From UBA6120 sp035361955 (GTDB lineage: Bacteria; Bacillota_I; Bacilli_A; RFN20; CAG-826): a stretch of 64,000 nucleotides of DNA. Positions within the stretch are counted from its first letter, which is position 1, and every line of letters starts with the position of its first letter. The notes under the pieces were generated by a model that saw nothing but the letters and a program-made list of their open reading frames with translations, was not told the origin of the DNA and did not search any database. Of this stretch, positions 61,045-64,000 are shown piece by piece. The stretch is taken from contig DAOSDC010000001.1 in the NCBI GenBank assembly GCA_035361955.1, positions 1-64,000 on the forward strand, written 5' to 3'. The translations under genes were made by a program, and so were the position numbers.

Positions 61045-61129
61045 GCAGGTATGGCGAAATTGGTAGACGCGTACGTTTGAGGGGCGTATAGGGTAACCTG
61101 TGGGAGTTCAAGTCTCCCTACCTGCACCA
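61045..61129 (+). tRNA. tRNA-Leu (GAG)
   Basis: An 85-nt class II tRNA with acceptor GCAGGTA/TACCTGC, discriminator A and encoded CCA (61127-61129). The anticodon GAG is at 61079-61081 in loop TTGAGGG. The variable arm is long, as expected for leucine. It lies between mgtE and the MATE gene and has its own promoter; no clear terminator follows, so it may read into the MATE gene. Confidence 0.96.
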
Positions 61130-61178
61130 CTTGTTATCAATTAACCACATACCAGACTAGAAAGCGTCAAGGGATGCG

Positions 61179-61192
61179 GTAGAGGCCTCTAC
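61179..61192. repeat. 14-bp perfect palindrome at the MATE ribosome site
   Basis: GTAGAGGCCTCTAC lies immediately before the TTG start of the MATE gene and contains the GAGG ribosome-site bases (61182-61185). It may be an operator or a translation-control element; no function is proved. Confidence 0.55.
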
Positions 61193-62638
61193 TTGGGCAC
61201 AATAAAAAAGATGTTTGGCTTTATCGACCTAACGAAAGGTTCACCACTGAAAGTGTTGATCCTTTTTTCAATACCGGTTTTTCTCACATTGCTGCTGACT
61301 AACGCTTTAAACCTTGTCAGCACGCTTGTTTTGAAAGTAACCGTTGGTGGTGATAGCGTCACTGCCATCACGCAAACGAATTCATTGAATGCCATTTTGC
61401 TGAACTTTGGATTAGGAACTTGTTCTGGTTTCGCGGTCATCGGCGGGCACTATTATGGCAAAAGGGATCAAGCAAATACCGTCAAGGCATTTCAAAATTC
61501 CTTTTATCTAGCGTTGTTATTTGGCGTTTTTCTGACGGTTCTAGGTTTTATTGTATTAAAACCGGCATTACAACTGCTTAATGTCGACGCTTTATACTTC
61601 CAAAAGGCGTATGAATACTACATCTTCATCATCGCGGGCTTTACGATCATTATTCTTAACCAACTAGCAATGGCGTTTCTACGAGTGATGGGTAATTCGT
61701 TTTTCCCATTGATGGTTTCCATTTTGATGATGTTGCTTCAAATAGGACTGATTCTTATTTTGACAAGCAGAAACATTTTCGATCTCGATACGATCGGCAC
61801 GGGCATCGCCGTTGTTATAATCAATATCGTTGGTCTGTTTATTAACTATCGTTATTTGATTAAGAAATATCCGTTTCTAAAAATACGGCTCCGCACGTTT
61901 CGCTATGATGGTGTGATGGGCCGCGATTTGCTTAAACAAGGATTGCCACTCGGTTTCCAGTGGTCGATCCTATTCATCGGTGGTTTCGTGCTGACACGAC
62001 AACTTAATCTATTTGGTCCTGATGCTGGAAAAGCGATTACCGTTTTCACAAATATGGAAGCCTATTCCTCAATTTTATACGCCACGATTGCTACCTCATT
62101 GGTCACGTATGTCTCGCAAAACTACGGCGCGGGCGCTAATGTTCGCATCAAACAAGGAATCAAGTGGTCGCTACTTTTCATATTTGTGTCATATATTATC
62201 GTTTTAATACTAGGATACGCTTTGATTCCTGGCGCAACCGCTATTTTCCTGCCCGCCGATTCCATCAACGAAAAAGTAATTTTTTATACAAATTCATATT
62301 TGTTTATCTTGTATCCCACCTCAATATTAATGGCGTTGGCCGTTATATCGCGCGCGATTCTTCAAGGAATCAAGCGGCCACTGATTATCTTGTTGTCGGG
62401 TTTTGGCGAGATGGTGGCCCGCATCGCGGTTTCGGTGTGGGCTCCGCTTTTAGTCGATGTGAATTATTTAGTTAGCAAATCAGATCAAGCTTACGTCGCC
62501 ATGTCCTTTTCAAATTTCGGAGCTTGGATTGTCGCTTCCCTAATCATGGGAGTACCGGTATTGCTAATGGTCGTTTTTAACAAAACTATGGTAGGCGAAA
62601 CCAAACAACTTGACCTCGCACCGGCGCTTGAATCATGA
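61193..62638 (+). CDS. MATE family multidrug/cation exporter
   Basis: 481 residues with twelve membrane segments in two six-span halves of the NorM/DinF type. The N-terminus FIDLTKGSPLKVLILFSIP and the recurrent GLGTCSGFAVIGGHYYGKRDQA and SYGAGANVRIKQ-like (QNYGAGANVRIKQGIKW) repeats are typical. It exports organic cations by Na+ or H+ exchange; substrate unknown. The start is TTG at 61193, 7 nt after GAGG; an ATG 18 nt downstream (61211) is an alternative without ribosome site. It follows tRNA-Leu by 63 nt. Confidence 0.92.
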   Translation: MGTIKKMFGFIDLTKGSPLKVLILFSIPVFLTLLLTNALNLVSTLVLKVTVGGDSVTAITQTNSLNAILLNFGLGTCSGFAVIGGHYYGKRDQANTVKAFQNSFYLALLFGVFLTVLGFIVLKPALQLLNVDALYFQKAYEYYIFIIAGFTIIILNQLAMAFLRVMGNSFFPLMVSILMMLLQIGLILILTSRNIFDLDTIGTGIAVVIINIVGLFINYRYLIKKYPFLKIRLRTFRYDGVMGRDLLKQGLPLGFQWSILFIGGFVLTRQLNLFGPDAGKAITVFTNMEAYSSILYATIATSLVTYVSQNYGAGANVRIKQGIKWSLLFIFVSYIIVLILGYALIPGATAIFLPADSINEKVIFYTNSYLFILYPTSILMALAVISRAILQGIKRPLIILLSGFGEMVARIAVSVWAPLLVDVNYLVSKSDQAYVAMSFSNFGAWIVASLIMGVPVLLMVVFNKTMVGETKQLDLAPALES

Positions 62639-62714
62639 TTTTTATGGTTATCACATTCTCTTTATTGTGAGAAGCATCTGTTTATGCTTTTATAAATAAG
62701 TATCATGTTATGAT

Positions 62715-63968
62715 ATGAACGTTAGAAAACTTATGAATGCCACCACATTAAAAATTATTAATAAAACAAAAACAACATTTATCGCTGTGTGGCGGTTTTT
62801 AAAAAACCACTCGTATATTCCCGTCGCCCTGTTCTTTGTTGGTCTTGCAATCTACATTAGGGTGACCAACCTCGACCATGCTTCCGGCGATTACAATCAA
62901 TTCCTTAAACATTGGATGGAAGACATCGTTGAGCTCGGCGGCTTTGCTTCGCTTGGAACTTCTATCGGCGATTATTCGCCACCTTATGTTTTGATTCTGA
63001 CAATTCTATCTTATTTTCCCACACCAAATTCTGCGACGCCATTCCTTTATCCCATCAAATATGTTTCGATATTATTTGACATAGTTATGGCGCTTGGCGT
63101 GTTTTTCCTGTTGCTTGAAGCATTAAAAAAGCAAGAACGCCGCTATCCGGTTGCCACTCTTTTCGGGGTGATTACGCTTTATCTTCCGACGGTATTCCTC
63201 AACTCGACAATCTGGGGTCAAGCCGATTCGATTTATACGGCATTTATCGTTTGGTCGCTGTTCCTCTTTTTGAAAAACAAGCACTTATGGGGCATGGTCG
63301 TTTATGGTGTCGCCTTCGCTTTTAAGCTACAAACGATATTCGTGTTACCGCTACTGATTATCATGTACATGATTAATCGGCCGAAGCAACTTTGGCATTT
63401 CCTATTGATTCCCGTCGTGTATTTCGTGTTTGCGATTCCTTCTCTTATTTATGGTCGTGATTTTGTTAACATCATGACGGTCTATTTCCGGCAAACGGAA
63501 ACTTATCAATACATGACCTTGAACATGCCCAACATGTGGGAATGGTTTCCCAAAGATCGTTATGACATGTTAAAAGATTATGCCGTCGCCTTGTTTGCAT
63601 TATTGATGGCAATTGCTTTCTTTTATCTAGTCGTGCGCAAAATCAAACTTCGTCAAAGCCATATCATCGACATCGCTTTGTGGTCGATTCTGATGGCAAA
63701 CTTCTTCCTTCCAGCGATGCATGAACGATACCTTTATGCCGCTGATGTACTGGCCATTGTCTACTACGCCATAAAGAAGAAGCACTTTTACGTGCCTCTT
63801 CTTGTTAATATGATCTCGTTAATCGCGTATTTCCCGTTTTTGTTTGGCATTCGGGAAATCCCGTTTGAGTATGTCGCCATCGTTTACATGACGGTGCTAT
63901 TATTATTCACGCGTCAAGTATTCCGAGAATTATCTGATCCGGAAATCGAACAAATAGCGATCGCTTAA
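62715..63968 (+). CDS. Gpi18-like membrane glycosyltransferase (COG5542-type)
   Basis: 417 residues, about nine to ten membrane spans. The first luminal-type loop has HASGDYNQFLKHWM, with NSTIWGQADSIYTAF mid-protein and a late MHERYLYAADVL, the pattern of Gpi18-like and other dolichyl-phosphate-type (GT-C) mannosyltransferases. Bacterial members transfer sugars to surface lipids or glycans; the substrate is unknown. The annotated start at 62715 has a TGTTATGAT box directly against it with no ribosome site; the next ATG at 62736 is possible. It is 76 nt downstream of the MATE gene. The last 32 bases of the window show no gene. Confidence 0.82.
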   Translation: MNVRKLMNATTLKIINKTKTTFIAVWRFLKNHSYIPVALFFVGLAIYIRVTNLDHASGDYNQFLKHWMEDIVELGGFASLGTSIGDYSPPYVLILTILSYFPTPNSATPFLYPIKYVSILFDIVMALGVFFLLLEALKKQERRYPVATLFGVITLYLPTVFLNSTIWGQADSIYTAFIVWSLFLFLKNKHLWGMVVYGVAFAFKLQTIFVLPLLIIMYMINRPKQLWHFLLIPVVYFVFAIPSLIYGRDFVNIMTVYFRQTETYQYMTLNMPNMWEWFPKDRYDMLKDYAVALFALLMAIAFFYLVVRKIKLRQSHIIDIALWSILMANFFLPAMHERYLYAADVLAIVYYAIKKKHFYVPLLVNMISLIAYFPFLFGIREIPFEYVAIVYMTVLLLFTRQVFRELSDPEIEQIAIA

Positions 63969-64000
63969 CTACATTTTCGAATCGTCAAAGCGGGCCAAAA

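Noticed and set aside
1..64000. Mycoplasma-type genetic code 4 (TGA as tryptophan)
   Set aside because: TGA ends several intact genes at conserved C-termini (mrp, trpS, CBS gene) and TGG codes for Trp.
1..64000. Insertion sequences, prophage, CRISPR or attachment sites at the tRNA genes
   Set aside because: No transposase, integrase, phage gene, spacer-repeat array or duplicated tRNA 3' end was seen near any of the six tRNAs.

Overview
The window reads as a chromosomal segment of a Bacillota bacterium, most likely a Bacilli or Erysipelotrichia/Mollicutes-related lineage. Supporting genes are RNase J, Spx, long-form HPF, PepF, YitT, PgeF, a CYTH protein beside NAD kinase, and the ylbF-rsmD-coaD order known from Bacillus. 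TGA is used as a stop (mrp, trpS, the CBS gene) and Trp is TGG, so the Mycoplasma code 4 does not apply. I see no transposase, integrase, phage gene, CRISPR array or rRNA, and no peptidoglycan gene. Genus and species cannot be set from this sequence alone.

Layout. 1-9.3 kb (minus strand): a 2409-residue acidic repeat protein with a CvpA-like membrane N-terminus, followed by mrp, a YigZ/IMPACT gene and a truncated aminopeptidase P gene. 9.4-11.6 kb (plus): CPBP protease, TraX-like protein, thioredoxin, then tRNA-Asp and tRNA-Gly. 11.7-14.6 kb: a nucleotidyltransferase, rdgB and enolase. 14.6-22.2 kb (minus): GNAT protein, PlsC-zinc-ribbon protein, GltS-like transporter, CoA-disulfide reductase-rhodanese, GT4 glycosyltransferase and PlsC acyltransferase, most overlapping or nearly so. 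22.3-30.9 kb: tRNA-Ser, proS, and four cyclic-di-GMP-type proteins, one of them degenerate. 31-41.8 kb: housekeeping genes (UPF0316, CBS, nitroreductase, YitT, membrane thioredoxin-like protein, pgeF, coaD, rsmD, ylbF, def, rnj, maf, EIIB-like protein, nadK, CYTH, spx). 42-50.2 kb: an unknown surface protein, trpS, HAD phosphatase, phosphoglucomutase, pseudouridine synthase, tRNA-Ser, pepF. 50.4-59.5 kb (minus): ohr, a 51-residue ORF, small membrane and unknown proteins, HAD, hpf, metK with a structured leader, pduL, a second PlsC-zinc-ribbon protein, and a flippase-glycosyltransferase fusion. 59.5-64 kb (plus): mgtE, tRNA-Leu, a MATE exporter and a Gpi18-like membrane glycosyltransferase.

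How the genes work together. Two loci (14.6-22.2 kb and 56-59.5 kb) pair PlsC-type acyltransferases with GT4 glycosyltransferases, which suggests membrane phospholipid/glycolipid synthesis. Redox defence is spread through the window (thioredoxin, CoA-disulfide reductase, nitroreductase, Spx, Ohr, membrane thioredoxin-like protein). Nucleotide-pool cleaning and quality control are represented by rdgB, maf and pgeF.

The items most worth a second look are: the giant CvpA-like repeat protein; the metK leader, which has its own promoter, a folded domain and an intrinsic terminator but no known riboswitch signature that I recognise; a recurring promoter layout (TGnTATAAT 6-9 nt before an ATG with no Shine-Dalgarno) that predicts leaderless mRNAs; and the paired PlsC-zinc-ribbon proteins. 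All names are from reading motifs by eye; no database search was possible.
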